Below, one piece after another: positions 34,642 to 43,152 of a stretch of 64,000 nt of DNA (position 1 is its first letter; every line of letters begins with the position of its first letter). The notes beneath the pieces are model-generated. The model searched no databases, was not told where the DNA came from, and saw nothing but the letters and a program-made list of their open reading frames with translations. Position numbers and translations under genes: made by a program. Source of the stretch: Lelliottia amnigena (GTDB taxonomy: Bacteria > Pseudomonadota > Gammaproteobacteria > Enterobacterales > Enterobacteriaceae); assembly GCA_900635465.1 (NCBI GenBank), contig LR134135.1, forward strand, positions 2,542,001 through 2,606,000. The letters run 5' to 3'.

Positions 34642-35782
34642 TCAGAAGTATTTTCGCAGATATTCCGTGAGACACAGAATCGCCATCGCCTGTCCATATG
34701 GCATTGAGGTCCGCGGGATCTGACGGTAAAACTCCAGATTGCTGCCCATTCCCGTGCCAAACGACGTTTGCAGCAGTTCGCCTTCCGCTGAGATGTTTTT
34801 CACTATCCCGCGAATTGCCCTTTCCGCCACGTCGGCATATTCCGCACTCACATAACGCTTACGCACCGCTTTCAATATTCCGTAAGCAAAACCCGCCGTC
34901 GCCGATGATTCCAGATACGAATTCGGATCGTCAAGCAGCGTATGCCACAGCCCACTTTCATCCTGGCACTTCGCCAGCGCCGCAATTTGCGCATCTAAAA
35001 CCTGCACCAGATAGCGCCGGACGGCATTGTTTTCCGGTAAATCGACCAGTTCAAGGAAATCGGGAATCACGATCGTTAACCAGCTGTTTCCACGCGCCCC
35101 AACGCGCCTTCGCAAAATTATGCTGCCCGTCGTAATTCCAGCCGTGGAACCACAGCCCTGTTTCCCTGTCCATCAGGTTCTGGACATGGAGCAAAAACTG
35201 ATAAATCGACTCTTCCACATAATCCGGACGATTCAACAATTTGCCGATTTTCGCCAGCGGCAGAACCGTCATCATCAGCGTGTCATCCCACATCTGCTGA
35301 TGATTTTCTTCTGCCAGAGTGATGTGCTGCATCCCTCCGTGGTCGGTACGTGGCATGTCATTCATCGCCCATTCCGCCCAGGTTTGCAGCCACGGCAGAT
35401 ACGTCGGGTTTTGCGTTTCTTCGTAGCGGTACGCCAGCGTCAGAAATGGCGCCATCGTGTTGACGTTTTTGGTGGTGGTACCTTCAGCAAAGCGATCGGC
35501 AAACCAGGTATCGATGATGTGACGCATCTCCTCGTCACCGGTCTGGCAGTAATACTGCCAGATCCCGTAAAGACCGACGCCGTGCGTCCACTCCCACCCC
35601 GCCCAACCTTTGGTATCAATGACGCGCCCGTCGTCCAGCCGCAATAAAAACTCGCCGTTTTTATCATGAATATTCACCAGGTTGTGCGTCACCTTTTGAA
35701 TCAACGATTTCAGTTCATCCCTGGCAATAAAATGCTCAGGTTGACGCAGTAACGGGCTATGTTTGACAGACCAAACCTTCAT
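34642..35782 (-). pseudogene. GH105 unsaturated glucuronyl/galacturonyl hydrolase, one frameshift as read
   Basis: YteR/YesR-type glycoside hydrolase family 105. Landmarks are WEWTHGVGLYGIWQYY, the catalytic-Asp block MWDDTLMMTVLPLAK and WFHGWNYDGQHNFAKARW. The frame then shifts at the C-run 35097-35100 (one extra base). Removing it restores the family motif WARGNSW and the rest of the helical barrel, for 379 residues. No signal peptide, so it acts in the cytoplasm. Such enzymes remove the terminal unsaturated uronate from rhamnogalacturonan or pectin oligosaccharides made by lyases. It lies four bases after the GPH symporter gene, forming an operon absent from E. coli at this site. Confidence 0.85.
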
Positions 35783-35786
35783 TTTC

Positions 35787-37370
35787 TTATCCTCTGTGAT
35801 AGGTCGAGTTCAGTACCGCGCGATCCTTCAGCGCAGGTGCAACAGGTTTATTGCGATTCAGGTAACCAATATTGTTGTTACCCCACAGTGATTCGAATGG
35901 CATCCCCGCCAGCATTTCCACGGTGGCGCGGGCTTGCGGCGTCGCGGTCTCAGGCATAGCCCGGCCGGACTCACGCATTTTGGCGGTCTCTTCGCGTAAC
36001 GTGCTGTGGGTTTGCAGATTGAGCTTAAAGCGCAATGAGACGAGGAATCCGCAGAACAGGACCAAAATGGTGCCTACGCTCAGAATCATCAGAATGGTGT
36101 GGCTAACCTCTGCTGGCTGTGTTTTCTGCCCACTCACAAAGCCAGACATTTGCATCACAATCCCGACCAGCATGATGGCTCCCGCCTGCGAGGCTTTGCG
36201 CGTCAGGGTCATAATCCCGGCGAAAATCCCTTCGCGACGCTGACCGGTGATCACTTCATCGACGTCCGCGATATAGGTATAAACGTTCCATGGAACATAG
36301 TTGATACCGCCGCGTCCCAGGCCCGCAACAGCAGAGATCAGCAACAGCAGAGCGTAAACATCGCTAAGCCCTGCGTAATAGAGCACCGCATAGGAGATTG
36401 ACGCCAGACCAAACAGCACCACCACCATGCGGTAGGACGGCGCGGGTCCAAAACGGATGCACAGCGGGATCATCGCGATAACGGCGATGAACTGGAAGAT
36501 CGCCATCGTGCCCAGCAGGTTAGACGCCATCGACGCTTCCTGCATCAGCACGAAAACGACGTAATAAGTAAATACGGCGTTAAACACATCCTGCGCAATG
36601 TACCCGCCGAGATACATCCCCAGATGCTGGCGGAAAATCTTCACGCGCAGCGTGGAACTTAACTCAACAAACAGACGATTAAGGCTTTGCCCAAGGTTGA
36701 GCTGCTTCTTCTCTTCTTCCGCTCTGAGCGCCGCTTCAGACCACTCTTCTCGCGGACGTTCCCAGGTAAAGAACCAAACGAATGTCAGCATGACGGCGCA
36801 GAGTACGGAGAACACCAGGCTTGCATAGAAGAAGGAAACGGCGTTGTCTTTGCCAAAATGCGTCAGCAAAATACCCGGCAGGAAGGAGGCCAAAATCGCC
36901 GACATCTGCGCCATGGAGATACGCGCGCCAGAAAATTTGGTCTTCTGTTTGAAATCGTCGGTCATTTCCGGCACCAGCGTTTCATACGGCACCAGAATCA
37001 TGGTGTAGACGATATCAAAGACCAGATAGGTCAGCAGGTAATACCAGAATCCCATGTCGCCTACCCACATCAGTGAGTAACTGAATACGCAGGGAATACC
37101 CAGCAGGATGAAGAATTTGCGGCGACCAAACCGTTTGCCGAGCCAGGTGGTCCCGAAATTGTCCGTCAAAAAGCCCATCAGCGGACTGACAACGGCATCC
37201 AGAACCCTTGCCGCAGCAAAGATGAATGTCGCTTCAATCGGCGTGAGTCCACAGAAGGTCGTGTAAAAATACAAAAGCCAGGCAGCCGTCAGCGCAGTCG
37301 TGCCTGCGCCAAGAAAGTCGCCTGAACCGTAAGCGAGGTAATTTGCGAGTCCTATTTTGCGTGTTTTCAT
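35787..37370 (-). CDS. GPH-family (MFS) oligosaccharide/uronide symporter
   Basis: 527 residues, 12 predicted membrane spans. The N-terminus (NYLAYGSGDFLGAGTTALTAAW), LMGFLTDNFGTTWLGKRFGRRKF with the loop 2-3 arginines, and FDIVYTMILVPYETLVPEMTDDF are typical of the glycoside-pentoside-hexuronide:cation symporters. About 75 soluble residues follow the last span. Pairing with a GH105 hydrolase, and a KdgR-type operator 170 bp upstream, suggest it imports unsaturated galacturonate or rhamnogalacturonate oligosaccharides, as TogT does in pectin-degrading enterobacteria. The exact substrate is inferred. The gap to flhE (37371-37632) holds the promoter. Confidence 0.82.
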   Translation of the reverse strand: MKTRKIGLANYLAYGSGDFLGAGTTALTAAWLLYFYTTFCGLTPIEATFIFAAARVLDAVVSPLMGFLTDNFGTTWLGKRFGRRKFFILLGIPCVFSYSLMWVGDMGFWYYLLTYLVFDIVYTMILVPYETLVPEMTDDFKQKTKFSGARISMAQMSAILASFLPGILLTHFGKDNAVSFFYASLVFSVLCAVMLTFVWFFTWERPREEWSEAALRAEEEKKQLNLGQSLNRLFVELSSTLRVKIFRQHLGMYLGGYIAQDVFNAVFTYYVVFVLMQEASMASNLLGTMAIFQFIAVIAMIPLCIRFGPAPSYRMVVVLFGLASISYAVLYYAGLSDVYALLLLISAVAGLGRGGINYVPWNVYTYIADVDEVITGQRREGIFAGIMTLTRKASQAGAIMLVGIVMQMSGFVSGQKTQPAEVSHTILMILSVGTILVLFCGFLVSLRFKLNLQTHSTLREETAKMRESGRAMPETATPQARATVEMLAGMPFESLWGNNNIGYLNRNKPVAPALKDRAVLNSTYHRG

Positions 37371-37470
37371 TGCCGTTAACCCTTTCAGTTTTGGGAGACT
37401 CCCTGGGAAGCAAACCTCATCCGGGAGTTTTTACACGGCTACAGTAGAATTATCGCCAGGGGGATACCTT

Positions 37471-37498
37471 TCTGTTTCTGCCATCGCACTGAAACAGA
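37471..37498. repeat. Inverted repeat TCTGTTTC-N12-GAAACAGA
   Basis: Perfect 8-bp arms at 37471-37478 and 37491-37498, upstream of the GPH-GH105 operon. May be a second regulator site; no assigned protein. Confidence 0.4.
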
Positions 37499-37539
37499 TG
37501 GCAATAATGCAAAGAGATTAAGTACGCGTGTCACTGATT

Positions 37540-37558
37540 TATAAAACAGCGTTTCTTT
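37540..37558. promoter_or_regulatory. KdgR-type operator upstream of the GPH-GH105 operon
   Basis: TATAAAACAGCGTTTCTTT fits the published pectin-regulon repressor motif AATRAAAYRNYRTTTYATT at 17 of 19 positions by eye. KdgR releases such sites when KDG, a product of pectin breakdown, is present. It lies 170-188 bp before the symporter start. Confidence 0.6.
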
Positions 37559-37632
37559 TGCATCAAAAGGTTGGGTCATTTTTTGCGAGCCAGCCGTCAG
37601 ATTCTTCTAACGGCTGGTGAAAAGGCAGGCAA

Positions 37633-38026
37633 CTAGCGGTAGTTAACAATCACCTGGTTGCTTTGAACCTTGAGTGCAGGAATCAAACGCCCCCCCACCC
37701 GGCACTTCCCAGACGAAACGCAGCGGCTCAATGGCGGGAACGCCGTCCAGCCCGCGCGTTGTGCCACTTTCTCCGTCAAGTTCCGTGCAGCGCGTCTGCG
37801 CGCATAACCGCACGCGAAGCCCCGCGGGAGTGGGACCGATAAGTTGATAACGCCAGGCCACCAGCGTCATCAGCCCTGAAACCGGCTCCGGTGCCGAAAG
37901 CGGTCGTGACGATGCCGATACGCCACGGTTACTGAGCGTGATCCCGATACTGCTGGCCTGCCATGCCCCCTCTCCGGCGGCTTGCGCCACGAGCGGGAAC
38001 AGTAAAATCAAAAGCCATCTGCGCAT
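37633..38026 (-). pseudogene. flhE: Flagellar protein FlhE, one frameshift as read
   Basis: A signal peptide (MRRWLLILLFPLVAQA) leads into GEGAWQASSIGITLSNRG and GLMTLVAWRYQLIGPTPAGL, matching E. coli FlhE. At WEVPGGG the frame runs into a seven-base G-run (C 37690-37696 on the plus strand). With six Gs it continues RLIPALKVQSNQVIVNYR to a TAG at 37633-37635 for 130 residues, the E. coli length. FlhE is a periplasmic protein that limits proton leak through the flagellar export gate. Its start overlaps the flhA stop by one base (TAATG). Confidence 0.88.
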
Positions 38027-40103
38027 TATTTTCCTCCGATTGTCGCCGTCATACGGATATGACGGTTATCCGACAGTTCCATATTCGACAGCACCACCAG
38101 TTGCGTCAGACTGCGGCGCAGGAAGCGTGAGAGCAGCGGACGAAGCGCGTGGTTTACCAGCAGTACCGGCGGTGCGCCGAGCATTTCCTGACGCGTAAGC
38201 GCTTCCTGCGTCTGGGCCAGCAGTCGATCGGCAAGGCCAGGTTCGAGACCACCTCCGCCCTGCAATGCCTGCAGAAGCAAACGCTCAAGCGGTGTATCAA
38301 GCCCAATGACCTGGACTTCTCCTGTTCCCGGGAACCACTGCTGAGTGATTGCGCGCCCTAACGCCACGCGTACCACGGCGGTCAGCTCATGCGGATCGCT
38401 TTGCAGTGGAGCATGCTCCGCCAGCGTTTCCAGAATGGTGCGCATATCGCGGATCGGGACTTTTTCTTCCAGCAGGTTTTGCAGCACCTTATGCAGCGTG
38501 GTTAACGTGACCACACCCGGCACTAAATCTTCAGTCAGTTTTGGCATCTCTTGCGTGACGCGATCGAGCAACTGCTGTGCTTCCTGGCGTCCAAACAGTT
38601 CCGCCGAGAACTGGCCAATAAGGTGGTTAAGGTGCGTCGCCACCACGGTACTGGCTTCGACTACCGTATAGCCTTGGATCTGCGCCTGTTCTTTCAGCGC
38701 ACTTTCAATCCAGATCGCCGCCAGGCCAAATGCCGGGTCGATTGTTTGCTCACCGGGCAGCGTGCCGCCGCAGTGCCTGGGTTGATGGCCAACCAGCGCC
38801 CTGGATAGGCGTCACCGCTGCCAATTTCAACGCCTTTCATCAGAATGCGATAGCGTGCTGGCGGTAAATCCATGTTGTCACGGATGTGCACCACCGGCGG
38901 CAGGAACCCCATATCCTGAGCGAATTTTTTACGGATACTGCGGATGCGCCCGAGCAGTTCGCCGTCCTGCTGGAAATCAACCATCGGAATCAAACGATAG
39001 CCCACTTCCATCCCGAGGGAATCCTCAAGCTGGACGTCATTCCAGGTTGCCTCAACCGCCTGAGTATTTTCCGGCATTTTGACCGGCGCGGCTTCCACAG
39101 CGGGTTTGTTTTCACGTCCACGTAACCACCAGGCCAGGCCAAGCAGTGCCGCGGTGAAAAGCAGGAAGACGAAGTTTGGCATGCCTGGCACCATACCCAG
39201 CAGGCCGAGTACGGCAGCAGAGAGCATCAGCACGTTCGGGTTAGTGAACAACTGCGTCACCATCTGCTGACCGACATCTTCGTCGTTGCTCACACGGGTG
39301 ACGATAACACCTGCCGCAGTAGAGATGACGAGGGCGGGAATCTGCGCCACAAGGCCGTCACCGATCGTCAGCAGCGTATAGCTCTCTGCCGCCTGGCCCA
39401 TATCCATTCCGTGTTGTAGAACGCCGACCAGCAACCCGCCCACCACGTTGATCACCATGATCAGGATACCGGCGATGGCATCACCGCGAACGAATTTACT
39501 CGCACCGTCCATTGAACCGTAGAAATCAGCTTCCTGAGTCACATCAGAGCGACGTTTCTTCGCTTCATCTTCACCAATCAACCCGGCGTTAAGATCGGCA
39601 TCGATAGCCATCTGTTTGCCTGGCATCCCGTCCAGTACAAAACGCGCGCCGACTTCTGCGATACGCCCCGCACCTTTGGTAATAACCATAAAGTTGATGA
39701 TAACGAGGATCACGAACACCACGATACCGATGGCAAAGTTCCCGCCTACCAGGAAGTGGCCAAATGCTTCAACCACTTTACCCGCTGCCGCACCGCCCGT
39801 ATGACCATCCATCAGAATGATACGGGTGGACGCGACGTTCAGCGCCAGGCGCAATAACGTTGTGAACAGCAGAATGGTTGGGAACGCGGCAAACTCCAGC
39901 GTGCGTTGGGTAAACATCGCCACCAACAACACCATGATGGACAGCGCAATATTGAAGGTAAAAAGCAGATCGAGGATAAATGCTGGCAACGGCAGCACCA
40001 TCATCGACAGAATTAGCAGGATGAGAATCGGTCCGGCAAGGATCTGCCATTGTACCGATTTCATGTTGCTGGGCAGGCGCAACATCGCCACCAAATTAGC
40101 CAT
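38026..40103 (-). pseudogene. flhA: Flagellar export gate protein FlhA, one frameshift as read
   Basis: FHIPEP-family core of the flagellar type III export gate. The eight-span N-terminal half (QWQILAGPILILLILSMMVLPLP, LVGGNFAIGIVVFVILVIINF, the family signature KGAGRIAEVGARFVLDGMPG) is intact. One G is lost near 38770 (PGTAA then out of frame); restoring it gives GTLPGEQTIDPAFG and continues to the cytoplasmic nonamer-ring domain, for 692 residues, exactly the E. coli length. The ATG at 40103 (MANLVAML) overlaps the flhB 3' end by eight bases. Loss of FlhA abolishes flagella, so the lesion is either an error or decisive. Confidence 0.92.
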
Positions 40104-41245
40104 CAGTGTCCTTCTCATTCATAAAATCCAGTGCTGCAGGCACCGGAAGGTTGCCAGGTTTTTCAGGTCGTTGACCGCCTGCTAAACGCCAGCGTTTCAA
40201 TTGCCATACCCATGCCAGCACTTCCGCTACGGCAGCGTAGAGCTGCCCCGGAATTTGCTGACCAATTTCAGCGTGACGATAAAGCGCACGCGCTAAAGGC
40301 GGCGCTTCGAGTACCGGCACGCGGTTCTCACTTCCAATTTCTCGAATGCGTAGCGCAATCAGCCCCGCCCCTTTTGCGACCACTTTTGGCGCGCTCATTT
40401 TGTTTTCGTCGTATTTTAGGGCGACAGAGTAGTGCGTCGGGTTGGTGACGATGACGTCAGCCTTTGGCACATCTTCCATCATGCGACGGCGCGCGGCGGC
40501 GCGCTGCATCTGACGGATACGTCCTTTAACATGCGGATCGCCTTCCATCTGTTTATATTCGTCGCGCAAATCCTGGCGGGACATACGCAATTTTTTGATA
40601 TGACTGTAGATCTGGAAGAACACATCAAATCCAACCATAGGGATGATACTGAGCACCACCAGCACCGCACAGAAACCCACTAAATCCATCGCATTACGCA
40701 TGGCGGTAAGCGGAGATTCACTGATGAGGCGCATCATATCTGGCCAGTGGTGCCAAAGGTAAAATCCGGCGGTGCTGCCCATCAGCACTGACTTAAGGAT
40801 TGCCTTAAGCAACTCCGCGCCCGTTTGCGCAGAAAACATCCTCGCAATGCCCGGGAACGGATTGAGTTTTGAAAATTTGGGTTGCAGCGATTTCCCACTG
40901 AATATCAGACCGCCCAGCATGACCGGCGATACCAGTGCAACCACTACGACACCGCTGATCAAGGGTAACAACGCCATCATCGCGTTTTTTATCAACAAGA
41001 TAATTTGGCTAAGTATCAAATTTTGGTCATTGACGATACTGTGGTCGAAACGTAGCCCGGCCGAGAGCATACCCGCCAGCCGGTTGGCAAACGCCCCGCC
41101 GCCGAACCAGATAATGCATACCCCTACGATTAAAATCAGCAGGGATGTCAGTTCTCGGGATCGGGGGGACTTGCCCATCCTCACGCGCTTTGTCTAGTCG
41201 GTGGGGTGTGGGGGCTTCTGTTTTGTCGTCGCTATCGTCTGCCAC
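40096..41245 (-). pseudogene. flhB: Flagellar export switch protein FlhB, one frameshift as read
   Basis: Begins with GTG at 41245 (ADDSDDKTEAPTPHRLDKARE). One extra base in the C-run complementary to G 41163-41168 shifts the frame at GQVP. Removing it gives GQVPRSRELTSLLIL and four membrane spans, then the cytoplasmic domain with the self-cleavage motif NPTH (VIVTNPTHYSVAL). Corrected length 382 residues, exactly that of E. coli. FlhB switches the exporter from rod/hook to filament substrates. First gene of flhBAE. Confidence 0.92.
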
Positions 41246-41758
41246 TGTCGTGCTCGCTGCCCATTACGTCAGGCTTATCATGCCAGAGCCGCAGCTGACC
41301 AATGGGGGGAAAAGCTCATATAACTTGTCCTTTTTGTCCCGTTTAACGCTGCAAACAGGGCAATTTGAACGCGTTAAACACTCCAAATTTAGATCGATAG
41401 TTATTATTACTTCCTTTAATTCATTAGGACAGATAAAAGAAACGGTCCGTTTCATCGACGTTTTTAAACATTAAAACAACACTCCCCTTAAGTAAAATCA
41501 ACAATTAAAGGGAACTACGACGCCATTCATAATTAGTAACTATGCTCTGTATTAAATTAATAACAAAAGCTAATATTAAAATGCCAATGCGTTATATTAC
41601 AGCCACATTTAAATAGACCACTAAACTTTCAAACCATTGCTCAACCTCTTTCCTGAAATAAACAAAGTTGTATACTGAGCCCTGGGATGAAATAAGTTCA
41701 TATAAATCCCGATGAATACATTCAACTACTGGATATAAATCTCACGGAGCTTCAGCTT
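41246..41758. other. AT-rich intergenic region between flhB and the fimbrial operon
   Basis: 513 bp. The flhB-proximal part (to about 41330) should hold the flagellar class II promoter, not confidently located. From about 41380 it is strongly A+T-rich, unlike the surrounding genes. A TATACT -10 candidate at 41671-41676 could serve the fimbrial operon. No invertase gene, invertible-switch repeats or credible ORF is seen. Confidence 0.5.
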
Positions 41759-42328
41759 ATGAAATTAAGGAAAAATGTCATTGCCGCCACTATTCTGGCG
41801 ATTATTTCCGGCAGCGCCTGTGCGGCTGAAACCAACGCCGGAACTATCCATTTTACCGGCCAAATTATTGAACCAAGCTGTACTATTAAAGGTGAAAACG
41901 GCACCGATAGCACAGTCCCTCTCGGAACCTATCCCACGAGTTTATTTACGGCTCCAGGAGATGAGTCTACTCTTGTGCCCTTTTCAATCACCCTCGTTGA
42001 TTGCCCGGTAAAAAGTGATGGCTTACCGCAAGTTCAGTTAACCCTTACAGGCCCAACAACATTGACTGGCGCTACGACTCTTCTGGATGTAGGCGCCACG
42101 ACTGGCGATACCGCAGCAACCGGTGTTGGCATCGCAATCAGTGCTCAAGGAGAAGATGATCAACTGCTTTCGCTGGACGGTAAGGAAGGACAAGTCTACA
42201 TCGATCTTCCTGAAGCTGCAGAAGACCAGATTAAGTCAGATTTTAATGCGCGATATCAAGCTTTCGCGTCAACAGTGACTGCTGGTCCAGCCGACGGTGA
42301 CCTGACAGTGAATATTCTTTACCGTTAA
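41759..42328 (+). CDS. Type 1-like major fimbrial subunit
   Basis: 189 residues. A signal peptide (MKLRKNVIAATILAIISGSACA, cut near AAE) precedes a FimA-type pilin domain: the first cysteine in GQIIEPSCTIKG, the second in LVDCPVK, and the C-terminal donor-strand pattern ending NILYR with penultimate tyrosine. Secreted through the Sec system, then assembled by the chaperone and usher downstream. First gene of a four-gene chaperone-usher operon placed between flhB and cheZ. A strong hairpin after it would let it be expressed above the rest. Confidence 0.9.
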   Translation: MKLRKNVIAATILAIISGSACAAETNAGTIHFTGQIIEPSCTIKGENGTDSTVPLGTYPTSLFTAPGDESTLVPFSITLVDCPVKSDGLPQVQLTLTGPTTLTGATTLLDVGATTGDTAATGVGIAISAQGEDDQLLSLDGKEGQVYIDLPEAAEDQIKSDFNARYQAFASTVTAGPADGDLTVNILYR

Positions 42329-42389
42329 TACCCTCCCCTTATTCATAAAACATATATTTTGTAGCGTTTCCTTAAGGGATAGTCATATT

Positions 42390-42417
42390 GATAGTCCGAA
42401 TCCTTATTCGGACTATC
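42390..42417 (+). terminator. Attenuator-like hairpin after the major pilin gene
   Basis: GATAGTCCGAA (42390-42400) and TTCGGACTATC (42407-42417) form a perfect 11-bp stem with a 6-base loop, followed by GTTTCCC. In fimbrial operons such hairpins raise the pilin-to-usher ratio by partial termination or mRNA stabilisation. Confidence 0.7.
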
Positions 42418-42455
42418 GTTTCCCTTGAGATAAAATTCTTTAAAAGGGAGTTTTG

Positions 42456-43142
42456 ATGCGTATTTTCTCGCTTTTATTATTATGCATTCCGGTTATTTCA
42501 ACCAGTATAAGTCATGCTGCAGGCATACAGATTGGGCGCACACGAATTATTTATGAAGCGGGTAAAAAAGAGATTGCTCTCCCGCTGGTGAATAAAGATC
42601 GCTCGCTGCCATGGCTGGTGCAATCCTGGACCGATACGGGTGATGGAAAAACACGCGGGCCCTTCATTGTCACGCCCCCTTTATTTCGTCTGGATCCGGA
42701 AAAAGAGCAGAGCCTTCGTATTGCATGGAATGGCGCTGCGCTGCCTGATAATAAAGAATCCTTATTCTACATGAACATTCGCACCATCCCAGCGACGGCA
42801 AAGGAAGACGATGAAAAAAACGTTCTGCGTTTGATTTATAAAACGCGACTGAAACTCTTCTGGCGCCCCGCGGGCCTGAAAGGCACGCCCAGCGAGACCT
42901 GCAAACAACTTCGTTTTACGCGCAGTGGCAAAATGCTGACCGTGGTGAATAACGGCGATTACTACAGCATCTTCGATAACCTCAAGGTGGGTAACACAAA
43001 GATAGAAAAAGCCGATCAGATCAGTCCTCAGTCAAGCGTCAGCATCCTCATTCCAGAGGGCGTCACCGGGACAAACGTCACCTGGCGTTGCATCACGGAT
43101 TACGGTAATGCCTCAACGCAATTCTCATTCACACTGGCTTAG
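42456..43142 (+). CDS. Periplasmic fimbrial chaperone (FimC/PapD family)
   Basis: 228 residues with a signal peptide (MRIFSLLLLCIPVISTSISHA). Two Ig-like domains: RTRIIYEAGKKEIALPLVN at the start with the conserved early arginine, the F1-G1 strand region (RTIPATAKEDD) and the domain-2 ending. YKTRLKLFWRPAGL matches the conserved IKLFYRP-like chaperone block. Binds pilin subunits by donor-strand complementation. The ATG at 42456 follows AAAGGGAG; the preceding TTG is not needed. Confidence 0.92.
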   Translation: MRIFSLLLLCIPVISTSISHAAGIQIGRTRIIYEAGKKEIALPLVNKDRSLPWLVQSWTDTGDGKTRGPFIVTPPLFRLDPEKEQSLRIAWNGAALPDNKESLFYMNIRTIPATAKEDDEKNVLRLIYKTRLKLFWRPAGLKGTPSETCKQLRFTRSGKMLTVVNNGDYYSIFDNLKVGNTKIEKADQISPQSSVSILIPEGVTGTNVTWRCITDYGNASTQFSFTLA

Positions 43143-43152
43143 GACGAAAAAA

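Noticed and set aside
41246..41758. Search for a phase-variable invertible fimbrial switch
   Set aside because: No inverted repeats resembling fimS ends and no FimB/FimE-type recombinase gene nearby.
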